DNA of 64,000 nucleotides from Streptomyces sp. AM 2-1-1 (GTDB lineage Bacteria > Actinomycetota > Actinomycetes > Streptomycetales > Streptomycetaceae), in NCBI RefSeq assembly GCF_029167645.1, contig NZ_CP119147.1:1178001-1242000 (forward strand). The letters run 5' to 3'. Both the position numbers and the translations under genes were made by a program. The notes beneath the pieces were generated by a model, which saw nothing but the letters and a program-made list of their open reading frames with translations, had not been told where the DNA came from and did not search any database. Shown piece by piece: positions 16,913-24,984 of the stretch (position 1 is its first letter; each line of letters opens with the position of its first letter).

Positions 16913-18217
16913 ATGGAGAGAGGCCCTGCCCGGACGGCACCGCCGGTTCCTCCGCCGGGACAGGCGGACGCGGTGCGGGCGCTGCGCCGGGCGCGTGAGG
17001 CGCGGCTGACGGGGCGGCGCACCGGCGCCGCGCCCCGGGCGGAGATCGACGCCTCCTGGTCCCGGGCGCTGCGCAACGGGATCGATCCGGAGCGGGCGCC
17101 GGACGGGCCGTTGATGGAGGCGGAGGAGATCGAGCACCGGCGGCGGTCCACGGCGCTCGGCGCGGTGATGCCGTTGCTGCGCGAAGGGCTGGCCGCCTTC
17201 GCGGACTCCACGCGGCAGATCATGGTGGTCAGCGATGCGGAGGGGCGTGTGCTCTGGCGGCAGGGCGACCGTTCCGTGCTGCGGCGGGCGGAGGGCATCC
17301 TGCTGGAGGAAGGCGCCACGTGGACCGAGCCGGTGAGAGGGACCAACGCGATCGGTACCTCGCTGGCCGCGCGTACCCCCGTTCGGGTGCACTCCGCCGA
17401 GCACTTCGTGGACGCCCTGCAGAGCTGGACGTGCGCGGCGGCGCCGGTCCGCGATCCGCGTGACGGCCGGCTGATCGGCGTCGTCGACATCAGCGGTCCG
17501 GAGTCGACCTTCCATCCGGCGACGCTGGCCCTGGTGGATTCGGTGGCGAAGCTCGCCGAGAGCGAGATACGCAACCGCCACCTGTCGACGATCGAGCGGC
17601 TGCGGTCCGTGGCCGCTCCGATCCTCTGCCGGATCGGCGGCCGGGCCCTCGCCGTGGACGCCCACGGCTGGCTGGCCGCGGTGGCCGGGATGCCGCCGGT
17701 GGACCGGCTGCCGCTGCCGAAGTCGCTCGCGCCGGGCCGGGCGTGGTTCCCGTCGCTGGGGATGTGCCGGGTGGAGCCGCTGCCCGGGGGCTGGCTGGTG
17801 CAGGTGGTGGACGGGGCGTCGGGAAACCCGTCGGACGGGCCGCCGCGGCGGGTGGTGCTCGACCTGGGGCGGGCCGGGCAGCCGGTGGTGCACGTGGCGG
17901 GGCCGGTGGGCACCTGGACGCAGCGGCTCTCGCCCCGCCACGCGGAGCTGCTGTACGCGCTGGCCCTGCGCAGGGACGGGTGCACCGCTTCCGAGCTGGC
18001 GCGGGACATCTTCGGCGACGGCACCCGCACGGTGACGGTGCGCGCGGAGATCTCCCGGATGCGCCGTCATCTCGCCGAGGTGCTGGCCCACCGCCCGTAC
18101 CGTTTCCGGGAAGGGGTGGACGTGGAGATCGTGCACCCGGAGAAGCCGGCCGATCTGCTGCCGCACTCGACCGCGCCGGTGGTGGTCCGGGCCAGGACGT
18201 CGGCGGAGGGCGGCTGA
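16913..18217 (+). CDS. GAF-domain transcriptional regulator without AAA+ domain
   Basis: A 434-residue protein resembling the N-terminal half of AcoR-type activators. After a helical lead (DASWSRALRNGIDPERAP) comes a GAF sensor domain at about 90-235 (IMVVSDAEGRVLWRQGD, GTNAIGTSLAARTPVRVHSAEHF, GVVDISGPES). The sigma-54-interacting AAA+ module is absent. Instead the C-terminus (about 335-415) looks like a winged helix (LSPRHAELLYALALRRDG, TVRAEISRMRRHLAEVL). Such proteins occur widely in actinomycetes, which lack sigma-54, often beside dehydrogenase genes. The start was placed at the ATG at 16913, behind a G-rich ribosome site; the GTG at 16910 is equally possible. No target gene is evident. 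Confidence 0.85.
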   Translation: MERGPARTAPPVPPPGQADAVRALRRAREARLTGRRTGAAPRAEIDASWSRALRNGIDPERAPDGPLMEAEEIEHRRRSTALGAVMPLLREGLAAFADSTRQIMVVSDAEGRVLWRQGDRSVLRRAEGILLEEGATWTEPVRGTNAIGTSLAARTPVRVHSAEHFVDALQSWTCAAAPVRDPRDGRLIGVVDISGPESTFHPATLALVDSVAKLAESEIRNRHLSTIERLRSVAAPILCRIGGRALAVDAHGWLAAVAGMPPVDRLPLPKSLAPGRAWFPSLGMCRVEPLPGGWLVQVVDGASGNPSDGPPRRVVLDLGRAGQPVVHVAGPVGTWTQRLSPRHAELLYALALRRDGCTASELARDIFGDGTRTVTVRAEISRMRRHLAEVLAHRPYRFREGVDVEIVHPEKPADLLPHSTAPVVVRARTSAEGG

Positions 18218-18321
18218 GTCGCGGTCCTCCCGGCGGCGGCGCCTCCGGAGCACGGGCCGCCGTCGGCGCGGCCGGGGCCCCGCTTCGCCGGCTCCGGGGG
18301 CGTCGTGGTTCCCTGACGCCC

Positions 18322-18915
18322 ATGAACAGCCCCGATCGCCCCGCCGCCACCACCGACGTGACCACCTGGTCCCTGGAGCAGACCTCTCCCGACGATCTCG
18401 AACCCGCGAAGGCACCCGACGGTGACGTCCGGATCGTGCGGGCCGAGGTGCCGTCGCCGGAGTTCAGCCGCTTCCTCTACACGGCGGTCGGCGGGGACGT
18501 CCGCTGGACGGACCGGCTCGCGCTGACGTACGCGCAGTGGCAGGAGATCGTGGACCGGCCGGGGGCCGAGACGTGGGTGGCGTACGTCGACGGGACGCCG
18601 GCCGGGTACGTCGAGCTGGACCCGCAGGACGACGGTGCCGTGGAGATCATGTACTTCGGGCTCCTGCCCGCCTTCCGGGGCCGCCGGATCGGGGGCCATC
18701 TGCTCGGTGCGGGTACCGCGCGGGCCTGGGACCTCGCCGAGCGGTGGCCCGGCCGGCCGGCGACCCGGCGGGTGTGGCTGCACACCTGCTCGCTGGACGG
18801 TCCGCACGCGCTGGCCAACTACCGGCGCCGCGGGTTCCGCCTCTTCGACACGAAGGTGAGCCAGGAGTCCGTGGGCGCGGCGCCCGGACCGTGGCCGGGG
18901 GCGTTCCCGTCCTGA
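18322..18915 (+). CDS. GNAT-family N-acetyltransferase
   Basis: A 197-residue cytosolic protein. The acetyl-CoA-binding motif A is at about 105-130 (EIMYFGLLPAFRGRRIGGHLL), and motif B ends in ANYRRRGFRLF near 170. Residues 30-100 form the N-terminal strands. The substrate is unknown. It follows the GAF regulator gene by about 100 bases on the same strand but has no obvious ribosome overlap, so it may be independent. Confidence 0.88.
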   Translation: MNSPDRPAATTDVTTWSLEQTSPDDLEPAKAPDGDVRIVRAEVPSPEFSRFLYTAVGGDVRWTDRLALTYAQWQEIVDRPGAETWVAYVDGTPAGYVELDPQDDGAVEIMYFGLLPAFRGRRIGGHLLGAGTARAWDLAERWPGRPATRRVWLHTCSLDGPHALANYRRRGFRLFDTKVSQESVGAAPGPWPGAFPS

Positions 18916-19038
18916 GCAGGGAGTCCACCAGTTGAACCACCCGGGGAAGAGGGTCCGTCACCACCTTTCGGACATACGGGACCGATGGGCGCCCATCGGA
19001 GAAGGAACGGGGTGACGGGGGCCACACCATCTCGCCGT

Positions 19039-19053
19039 ACGAGACGATCTCGT
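19039..19053. promoter_or_regulatory. Candidate operator of the sulfur assimilation operon
   Basis: ACGAGA-CGA-TCTCGT is a perfect inverted repeat about 55 bases before the leader peptide ATG. A GGATAGCTAT stretch (19063-19072) just downstream could serve as the -10 region. The 18916-19107 interval holds nothing else recognisable. Confidence 0.4.
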
Positions 19054-19107
19054 CCGCATGGTGGATAGCTATGGACTGCCCGGAGACGCGCATGACACGC
19101 TTCCGTC

Positions 19108-19191
19108 ATGTCTGGAACTGGGATTGCCTTGGTGAGTCGACGCCACGTCGACCTCTGCCGCATGTCCAGCGCCATCTGTCCGGCGGGCTGA
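19108..19191 (+). CDS. Cysteine-codon leader peptide ahead of the cys operon
   Basis: A 27-residue open frame with the SRRHVDLCR core and two Cys codons (C17 and C24), followed by IC-PAG and TGA. Short peptides with an RRHVDLxR core and late cysteines are recurrent upstream of sulfite reductase and other sulfur genes in actinobacteria. They are thought to sense cysteinyl-tRNA by ribosome stalling. It lies 113 bases before the sulfite reductase ATG. A clear ribosome site is missing, and a start at the internal GTG (codon 9) is possible. It is too short to be found by ordinary gene calling. Confidence 0.72.
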   Translation: MSGTGIALVSRRHVDLCRMSSAICPAG

Positions 19192-19304
19192 CAGTCCCAG
19201 CACCGCCGCGCTCCCCCTTCCTCTGCAAGCCCCGCCGCACCACCGCGTCCACGCGAGTGCGCAGCTCAGAGCCGCCCTCCCGCAGTCCCGAAGGACGTAT
19301 TGTC

Positions 19305-21002
19305 ATGGCCGCTACCCCTGAACAGCCTGCGACCACCACTCCCCGCCGCAAGACCGGACGCCACCGCGGCGAGGGCCAGTGGGCGATGGGGCATCACACC
19401 CCCCTCAACGGGAACGAGCAGTTCAAGAAGGACGACGACGCTCTCAACGTGCGGGCACGCATCGAGAACATCTACTCCAAGCGCGGTTTCGACTCCATCG
19501 ACCCCAACGACCTCCGCGGACGCATGCGGTGGTGGGGCCTGTACACCCAGCGCAAGCCCGGGATCGACGGCGGCAAGACCGCGGTGCTGGAGCCGGAGGA
19601 GCTGGACGACCGCTTCTTCATGCTGCGGGTGCGTATCGACGGTGGCCGGCTGACCTCCGCACAGCTCCGCGCGATCGGTGAGATCTCCCAGCAGTACGCC
19701 CGCGGCACGGCGGACATCACAGACCGTCAGAACATCCAGCTGCACTGGATCGCCATCGAGGACGTCCCGGCCATCTGGGAGAAGCTGGAGGCCGTCGGGC
19801 TCTCCACCACCGAGGCGTGCGGCGACTGCCCGCGAGTGATCATCGGTTCGCCGGTGGCGGGCATCGCGGCCGACGAGATCATCGACGGCACCCCGGCGGT
19901 GGACGAGATCCACGAGCGGTACATCGGCAGCAAGGAGTTCTCCAACCTGCCCCGCAAGTTCAAGACCGCGATCTCCGGTTCGCCGGTCCAGGACGTGGTC
20001 CACGAGATCAACGACATCGCCTTCGTCGGCGTCGAGCACCCCGAGCACGGGGCCGGGTTCGACCTCTGGGTCGGCGGCGGGCTCTCCACCAACCCGCGGT
20101 TCGCCGAACGCCTGAACGCCTGGGTGCCGTTGGACGAGGTGCCCGACGTGTGGGCCGGCGTCGTCGGGATCTTCCGGGACTACGGCTACCGCCGCCTGCG
20201 CACCCGGGCCCGTCTGAAGTTCCTGATGGCCGACTGGGGGCCCGCCAAGTTCCGCCAGGTGCTGGAGGACGAGTACCTGAAGCGTCCGCTGCTCGACGGC
20301 CCCGCCCCCGCGCAGCCCACGTCCCGCTGGCGCGACCACATCGGGGTGCACGAGCAGAACGACGGCAACTTCTACGTGGGGTTCGCACCCCGCGTGGGCC
20401 GCGTGGACGGCTCCACCCTCACCAAGATCGCGGATCTCGCCGCCGCGCACGGTTCCGACCGGCTGCGCACCACGGTCGAGCAGAAGATGATCGTCCTCGA
20501 CGTGGCGCCCGACCAGGTCGACTCGCTGGTCGAAGGGCTGGAGGCACTGGACTTCCAGGTGCGCCCCTCGTCCTTCCGGCGCGGCACGATGGCCTGCACC
20601 GGCATCGAATTCTGCAAGCTGGCGATCGTCGAGACGAAGGCGCGCGGCGCCGCGCTCATCGACGAACTGGAGCGCCGCCTGCCGGAGTTCGACGAGCCGC
20701 TGACCATCAACATCAACGGGTGCCCCAACGCCTGTGCCCGTATCCAGACCGCGGACATCGGTCTCAAGGGGCAGCTGATGCTGGACTCCGAGGGCAACCA
20801 GGTGGAGGGCTACCAGGTGCACCTGGGCGGCGCGCTCGGTCTGGAGGCCGGCTTCGGTCGCAAGGTCCGCGGTCTGAAGGTCACTTCGGCCGAGCTTCCG
20901 GAGTACGTCGAGCGGGTGCTGAGCTGCTACCAGGACGAGCGCGAAGAGGGCGAGCGGTTCGCCACCTGGGCGGCGCGGGCCACCGCGGAGTCGCTGTCAT
21001 GA
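19305..21002 (+). CDS. cysI: Ferredoxin-type assimilatory sulfite reductase
   Basis: A 565-residue siroheme/[4Fe-4S] enzyme reducing sulfite to sulfide with six electrons. Cluster ligands are C431 and C437 (CTGIEFC) and C473 and C477 (GCPNAC). Y80 in GLYTQR and C172 in EACGDCPR have the same 92-residue spacing as the covalently linked Tyr69-Cys161 pair of the Mycobacterium tuberculosis enzyme NirA/SirA, so this is probably sulfite rather than nitrite reductase. The ATG follows GAAGGA by several bases. It heads a tightly coupled operon; the next start overlaps its stop (ATGA). Confidence 0.94.
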   Translation: MAATPEQPATTTPRRKTGRHRGEGQWAMGHHTPLNGNEQFKKDDDALNVRARIENIYSKRGFDSIDPNDLRGRMRWWGLYTQRKPGIDGGKTAVLEPEELDDRFFMLRVRIDGGRLTSAQLRAIGEISQQYARGTADITDRQNIQLHWIAIEDVPAIWEKLEAVGLSTTEACGDCPRVIIGSPVAGIAADEIIDGTPAVDEIHERYIGSKEFSNLPRKFKTAISGSPVQDVVHEINDIAFVGVEHPEHGAGFDLWVGGGLSTNPRFAERLNAWVPLDEVPDVWAGVVGIFRDYGYRRLRTRARLKFLMADWGPAKFRQVLEDEYLKRPLLDGPAPAQPTSRWRDHIGVHEQNDGNFYVGFAPRVGRVDGSTLTKIADLAAAHGSDRLRTTVEQKMIVLDVAPDQVDSLVEGLEALDFQVRPSSFRRGTMACTGIEFCKLAIVETKARGAALIDELERRLPEFDEPLTININGCPNACARIQTADIGLKGQLMLDSEGNQVEGYQVHLGGALGLEAGFGRKVRGLKVTSAELPEYVERVLSCYQDEREEGERFATWAARATAESLS

Positions 21003-21178
21003 GCGAGCGAGCCGCTCCGTTCTACTGCCCGTACTGCGGGGACGAGGACCTGCGTCCGCACGAGACCGGGCACGGCGCCTGGGAATGTGCGTCCTGCAAC
21101 CGCGCGTTCCAGCTGAAGTTCCTGGGTCTGCTGGCCCAGGGGCTGCTGCGCAACGACGGTGAAGGGGAACGGACATGA
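20999..21178 (+). CDS. Small zinc-ribbon protein of the cys operon
   Basis: A 59-residue protein with two CxxC knuckles: CPYC at 10-13 and CASC at 36-39. It overlaps the upstream stop and the downstream start by four bases each (ATGA), so it is locked into the operon between sulfite reductase and cysH. The zinc ribbon may bind metal or act as a small electron or protein adaptor. Function is unknown, but the position in streptomycete sulfur operons suggests a role in sulfite or APS reduction. Confidence 0.85.
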   Translation: MSERAAPFYCPYCGDEDLRPHETGHGAWECASCNRAFQLKFLGLLAQGLLRNDGEGERT

Positions 21179-21891
21179 CGAACACCCTGAGGGACGGCGG
21201 GCGCACCGACGCCGAGTTGGAGGAACTCGCCGAGCGGGCCGGCCGGGAGCTGGAGGACGCCTCGGCGCTCTCCATCCTGACGTGGGCGGCGGACACCTTC
21301 GGCGAGCGGTTCTGCGTCACCTCCTCGATGGAGGACGCGGTCGTCGCCCACCTCGCCTCCCGGGCCCGGCCCGGCGTGGACGTGGTCTTCCTGGACACCG
21401 GCTACCACTTCCCCGAGACCATCGGGACCCGGGACGCGGTCGAGGCGGTGATGGACGTGAAGGTCATCACGCTGACCCCCCGTCAGTCGGTGGCCGAGCA
21501 GGACGCCGCGTACGGACCGCAGCTGCACGACCGCGACCCCGACCTGTGCTGCGCGCTGCGCAAGGTGAAGCCGCTCGAAGAAGGGCTGACCGGATACAGC
21601 GCCTGGGCGACCGGGCTGCGCCGCGACGAGTCCCCGACCCGGGCCGGCACCCCGGTGGTCGGCTGGGACGCGAAGCGCCGCAAGGTGAAGGTCTCGCCGA
21701 TCGCGCGCTGGACGCAGGAGGACGTGGACGCCTACGTGCTGGAGCACGGGGTGCTCACCAACCCGCTGCTGATGGACGGTTACGCCTCCGTCGGCTGCGC
21801 GCCCTGCACCCGCCGGGTGGCCGAGGGCGAGGACGCGCGCGCCGGCCGCTGGGCCGGTCGGGGCAAGACCGAGTGCGGGCTGCACGGCTGA
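21175..21891 (+). CDS. cysH: Adenylylsulfate (APS) reductase, CysH family
   Basis: A 238-residue enzyme converting adenylylsulfate to sulfite and AMP with thioredoxin. The catalytic Cys is C234 in the terminal ECGLH motif. C125-C126 plus C208 and C211 (CAPC) supply the [4Fe-4S] cluster that marks the APS-using branch, as opposed to cluster-free PAPS reductases. The presence of a cysC kinase gene next to it would allow PAPS to be made too, but the cluster cysteines favour APS as substrate. The start overlaps the zinc-ribbon gene stop. Confidence 0.94.
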   Translation: MTNTLRDGGRTDAELEELAERAGRELEDASALSILTWAADTFGERFCVTSSMEDAVVAHLASRARPGVDVVFLDTGYHFPETIGTRDAVEAVMDVKVITLTPRQSVAEQDAAYGPQLHDRDPDLCCALRKVKPLEEGLTGYSAWATGLRRDESPTRAGTPVVGWDAKRRKVKVSPIARWTQEDVDAYVLEHGVLTNPLLMDGYASVGCAPCTRRVAEGEDARAGRWAGRGKTECGLHG

Positions 21892-21914
21892 TGACGACTG
21901 ATCAGGAGATATCG

Positions 21915-22460
21915 ATGAGCGTGACGGAGACGGGAGCCACCGTCTGGCTGACCGGTCTGCCGAGCGCGGGCAAGACCACCATCGCGTACGAACTCGCCGG
22001 CCGGCTAAAGAGCGACGGCCACCGGGTGGAGGTCCTCGACGGGGACGAGATCCGGGAGTTCCTCTCCGCGGGCCTCGGCTTCTCCCGCGAGGACCGCCAC
22101 ACGAACGTGCAGCGCATCGGCTTCGTCGCCGAACTGCTCGCGGCGAACGGCGTGAAGGTGCTGGTACCGGTGATCGCCCCGTACGCGGACAGCCGCGACG
22201 CCGTCCGCAAGCGGCACCACTCCGAGGGCACCCCCTATCTGGAGGTGCACGTCGCGACACCGGTGGAGGTCTGCTCGGAACGCGACGTGAAGGGGTTGTA
22301 CGCCAAGCAGGCCGCCGGCGAGATCAGCGGCCTCACCGGGGTCGACGACCCCTACGAGGCGCCCGAAGCACCCGACCTGCGCATCGAGTCGCACCAGCAG
22401 ACCGTGCAGGAGTCCGCAAGCGTGCTCCACGCGCTGCTCACCGAGAGGGGCCTGGCGTGA
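21915..22460 (+). CDS. cysC: Adenylylsulfate kinase
   Basis: A 181-residue P-loop kinase that phosphorylates APS to PAPS. The Walker A motif is GLPSAGKTT (14-22); DGDEIREFLSAGLGFSREDR and the LYAKQAAGEI region are typical. The start was set at 21915 because AGGAG at 21904-21908 sits six bases upstream; an in-frame ATG at 21891 overlaps the cysH stop but has no ribosome site. PAPS would serve sulfotransferases, since the adjacent CysH looks APS-specific. Confidence 0.92.
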   Translation: MSVTETGATVWLTGLPSAGKTTIAYELAGRLKSDGHRVEVLDGDEIREFLSAGLGFSREDRHTNVQRIGFVAELLAANGVKVLVPVIAPYADSRDAVRKRHHSEGTPYLEVHVATPVEVCSERDVKGLYAKQAAGEISGLTGVDDPYEAPEAPDLRIESHQQTVQESASVLHALLTERGLA

Positions 22461-23392
22461 CGTCCGTCGCCACCGTGCCGGAAGGCACCGTCAACCCGTA
22501 CGCGCTCAGCCACCTCGACTCGCTGGAGTCGGAGGCGGTCCACATCTTCCGTGAGGTGGCGGGGGAGTTCGAGCGGCCGGTGATCCTCTTCTCCGGCGGC
22601 AAGGACTCCATCGTGATGCTCCACCTCGCGCTGAAGGCCTTCGCCCCCGCCCCGATCCCGTTCACGCTGCTGCACGTCGACACCGGGCACAACTTCCCCG
22701 AGGTCCTCGACTACCGCGACCGCACGGTCGCCGCACACGGGCTGCGCCTGCACGTCGCCTCCGTCCAGGAGTACATCGACGCCGGCACCCTGCGCGAGCG
22801 CCCCGACGGCACCCGCAACCCCCTGCAGACCGTCCCGCTCACCGAAGCGATCCAGCGCCACCGCTTCGACGCCGTCTTCGGCGGGGGACGCCGCGACGAG
22901 GAGAAGGCACGCGCCAAGGAACGCGTCTTCTCCCTCCGCGACGAGTTCTCCCAGTGGGACCCCCGCCGCCAGCGCCCCGAACTCTGGCAGCTCTACAACG
23001 GCCGCCACGCCCCCGGCGAACACGTCCGCGTCTTCCCGATCTCCAACTGGACCGAACTCGACGTCTGGCAGTACATCCAGCGCGAGCGCATCGAACTCCC
23101 CGAGATCTACTTCGCCCACCACCGCGAGGTCTTCAACCGCCACGGCATGTGGCTCACCGCCGGCGACTGGGGCGGCCCCAAGGACACCGAACCCACCCAG
23201 ACCCGCCTCGTGCGCTACCGCACCGTCGGCGACATGTCCTGCACCGGAGCCGTCGACTCCGACGCCACCACCCTCGACGCCGTCATCACCGAGATCGCCG
23301 CCTCCCGCCTCACCGAACGCGGCGCCACCCGCGCCGACGACAAGATGAGCGAAGCCGCGATGGAAGACCGCAAGCGTGAGGGGTATTTCTAA
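22457..23392 (+). CDS. cysD: Sulfate adenylyltransferase subunit 2
   Basis: A 311-residue ATP-pyrophosphatase-fold subunit that forms APS from ATP and sulfate, with CysN. The PP-loop is SGGKDS at 46-51; GGGRRDEEKARAKERVFS and the RKREGYF C-terminus are family hallmarks. It starts with GTG inside the cysC stop (GTGA). The full family length is present. Confidence 0.95.
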   Translation: MTSVATVPEGTVNPYALSHLDSLESEAVHIFREVAGEFERPVILFSGGKDSIVMLHLALKAFAPAPIPFTLLHVDTGHNFPEVLDYRDRTVAAHGLRLHVASVQEYIDAGTLRERPDGTRNPLQTVPLTEAIQRHRFDAVFGGGRRDEEKARAKERVFSLRDEFSQWDPRRQRPELWQLYNGRHAPGEHVRVFPISNWTELDVWQYIQRERIELPEIYFAHHREVFNRHGMWLTAGDWGGPKDTEPTQTRLVRYRTVGDMSCTGAVDSDATTLDAVITEIAASRLTERGATRADDKMSEAAMEDRKREGYF

Positions 23393-24751
23393 ATGACCAC
23401 CACCACGGACCAGTCGGCCGACCCACTGGCGGAGACCACGCTGCTGCGCTTCGCCACCGCCGGCTCCGTCGACGACGGCAAGTCCACCCTCGTGGGCCGC
23501 CTCCTGCACGACTCGAAGTCGGTCCTCACCGACCAGCTGGAGGCCGTCGAGCACGCCTCCCGCAACCGGGGCCAGGACACCCCCGACCTCGCCCTCCTCA
23601 CCGACGGGCTGCGCGCGGAGCGCGAGCAGGGCATCACCATCGACGTCGCCTACCGCTACTTCGCCACGCCCCGGCGCCGGTTCATCCTCGCCGACACCCC
23701 GGGCCACGTGCAGTACACCCGCAACATGGTCACCGGCGCCTCCACGGCCGAGCTCGCCGTCGTCCTCGTCGACGCCCGCAACGGCGTCGTCGAGCAGACC
23801 CGGCGCCATGCCGCCGTCGCCGCCCTGCTCCGCGTCCCGCACGTCGTCCTCGCCGTCAACAAGATGGACCTCGTGGGGTACGAGGAGCCGGTCTTCGCCG
23901 CGATCGCGAAGGAGTTCACCGCGTACGCGGCCTCGCTCGGCGTCCCGGAGATCACCGCGATCCCCATCTCGGCGCTGGCCGGGGACAACGTCGTGGAACC
24001 GTCCGCGCACATGGACTGGTACGGCGGCCCGACGGTCCTGGAACACCTGGAGACCGTGCCGGTGAGCCACGACCTGACCGCGTGCCCGGCGCGCTTCCCG
24101 GTGCAGTACGTCATCCGCCCGCAGAGCGCGGAGCACCCCGACTACCGCGGCTACGCGGGCCAGATCGCCTCGGGCGTGCTGCGGGTCGGCGAGTCCGTCA
24201 CCGTGCTGCCCTCGGGCCGTACCTCGACGATCGCGGGCATCGACGCGCTGGGCGAGAGCGTGGACACGGCGTGGGCGCCGCAGTCGGTGACCGTGCGCCT
24301 CGCGGACGACGTGGACGTCTCGCGCGGCGACCTGATCGCCCCGAGCGGTGACCTGCCGGCCTCCACGCAGGACGTCGAGGCGACCGTCTGCCACGTCGCG
24401 GACCAGCCGCTCACGGTCGGCCGGCGGGTGCTGCTGAAGCACACCACGCGCACGGTCAAGGCGATCGTGAAGGACATCCCCTCGCGGCTCACCCTGGACG
24501 ACCTCTCCCAGCACCCCGCCCCGGGGCAGCTGGTCGCCAACGACATCGGGCGGGTGGTGGTGCGTACCGCCGAACCGCTCGCGCTCGACGCGTACGCCGA
24601 CTCCCGGCGTACCGGATCGTTCCTGCTGATCGACCCCGCGGACGGAACGACCCTCTCGGCCGGCATGGCGGGCGCCTCGTTCGCCGAGGCCGCCCGGGCC
24701 GGGGCAGCGGCACCCGCAGCGGGCGACGACGACGCCGAATGGGACTTCTGA
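23393..24751 (+). CDS. cysN: Sulfate adenylyltransferase subunit 1 (GTPase)
   Basis: A 452-residue EF-Tu-like GTPase whose GTP hydrolysis drives the unfavourable synthesis of APS by CysD. G1 is GSVDDGKST (24-32), G3 is DTPGH (101-105) and G4 is NKMD (156-159); two beta-barrel domains follow. The ATG comes directly after the cysD TAA stop. No C-terminal CysC domain is fused, consistent with the separate cysC gene. Confidence 0.95.
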   Translation: MTTTTDQSADPLAETTLLRFATAGSVDDGKSTLVGRLLHDSKSVLTDQLEAVEHASRNRGQDTPDLALLTDGLRAEREQGITIDVAYRYFATPRRRFILADTPGHVQYTRNMVTGASTAELAVVLVDARNGVVEQTRRHAAVAALLRVPHVVLAVNKMDLVGYEEPVFAAIAKEFTAYAASLGVPEITAIPISALAGDNVVEPSAHMDWYGGPTVLEHLETVPVSHDLTACPARFPVQYVIRPQSAEHPDYRGYAGQIASGVLRVGESVTVLPSGRTSTIAGIDALGESVDTAWAPQSVTVRLADDVDVSRGDLIAPSGDLPASTQDVEATVCHVADQPLTVGRRVLLKHTTRTVKAIVKDIPSRLTLDDLSQHPAPGQLVANDIGRVVVRTAEPLALDAYADSRRTGSFLLIDPADGTTLSAGMAGASFAEAARAGAAAPAAGDDDAEWDF

Positions 24752-24849
24752 TGAGAACCGATTTCTTCTCCTCCTTCGCCAAGGAGGGCGGTCGCGTGGG
24801 CAGCGGTGCTCTCGGCAGCGGCCAGGGCGGGGTGGCGCGATGTGCGTGA
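24751..24849 (+). CDS. Possible small peptide coupled to cysN
   Basis: A 32-codon frame starting inside the cysN stop (TGATG): MRTDFFSSFAKEGGRVGSG..., ending in ARCA. The tight overlap and the Cys codon next to the stop are the only support. A second frame (24840-24956, 38 codons, starting MCVMTYAHCLRAL with two further early Cys/Leu-rich codons) overlaps its end. Either could be a cysteine-responsive leader for the importer genes, or both could be chance. Confidence 0.35.
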   Translation: MRTDFFSSFAKEGGRVGSGALGSGQGGVARCA

Positions 24850-24932
24850 TGACGTACGCGCACTGCCTGCGCGCCCTCCCGCACCACACGCACGGCCCGT
24901 ACAGACGAAGACCTGCCGACCGCCCGGCCGCG

Positions 24933-24953
24933 TCCCCTCGCACCCGAGGGACG
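24933..24953 (+). promoter_or_regulatory. Small hairpin before the importer genes
   Basis: GTCCCCTCG (24933-24941) pairs with CGAGGGAC (24946-24953), with one bulge. It ends 31 bases before the substrate-binding protein start. It could attenuate between cysN and the importer or act as an internal processing stop. Confidence 0.35.
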
Positions 24954-24984
24954 TAGAGTCCGGCCAACGAGAGGAAAGCCTCCC

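Noticed and set aside
19192..19304. Metabolite riboswitch upstream of sulfite reductase
   Set aside because: No SAM-riboswitch or other known core could be recognised; the Cys-codon leader peptide explains the region better.
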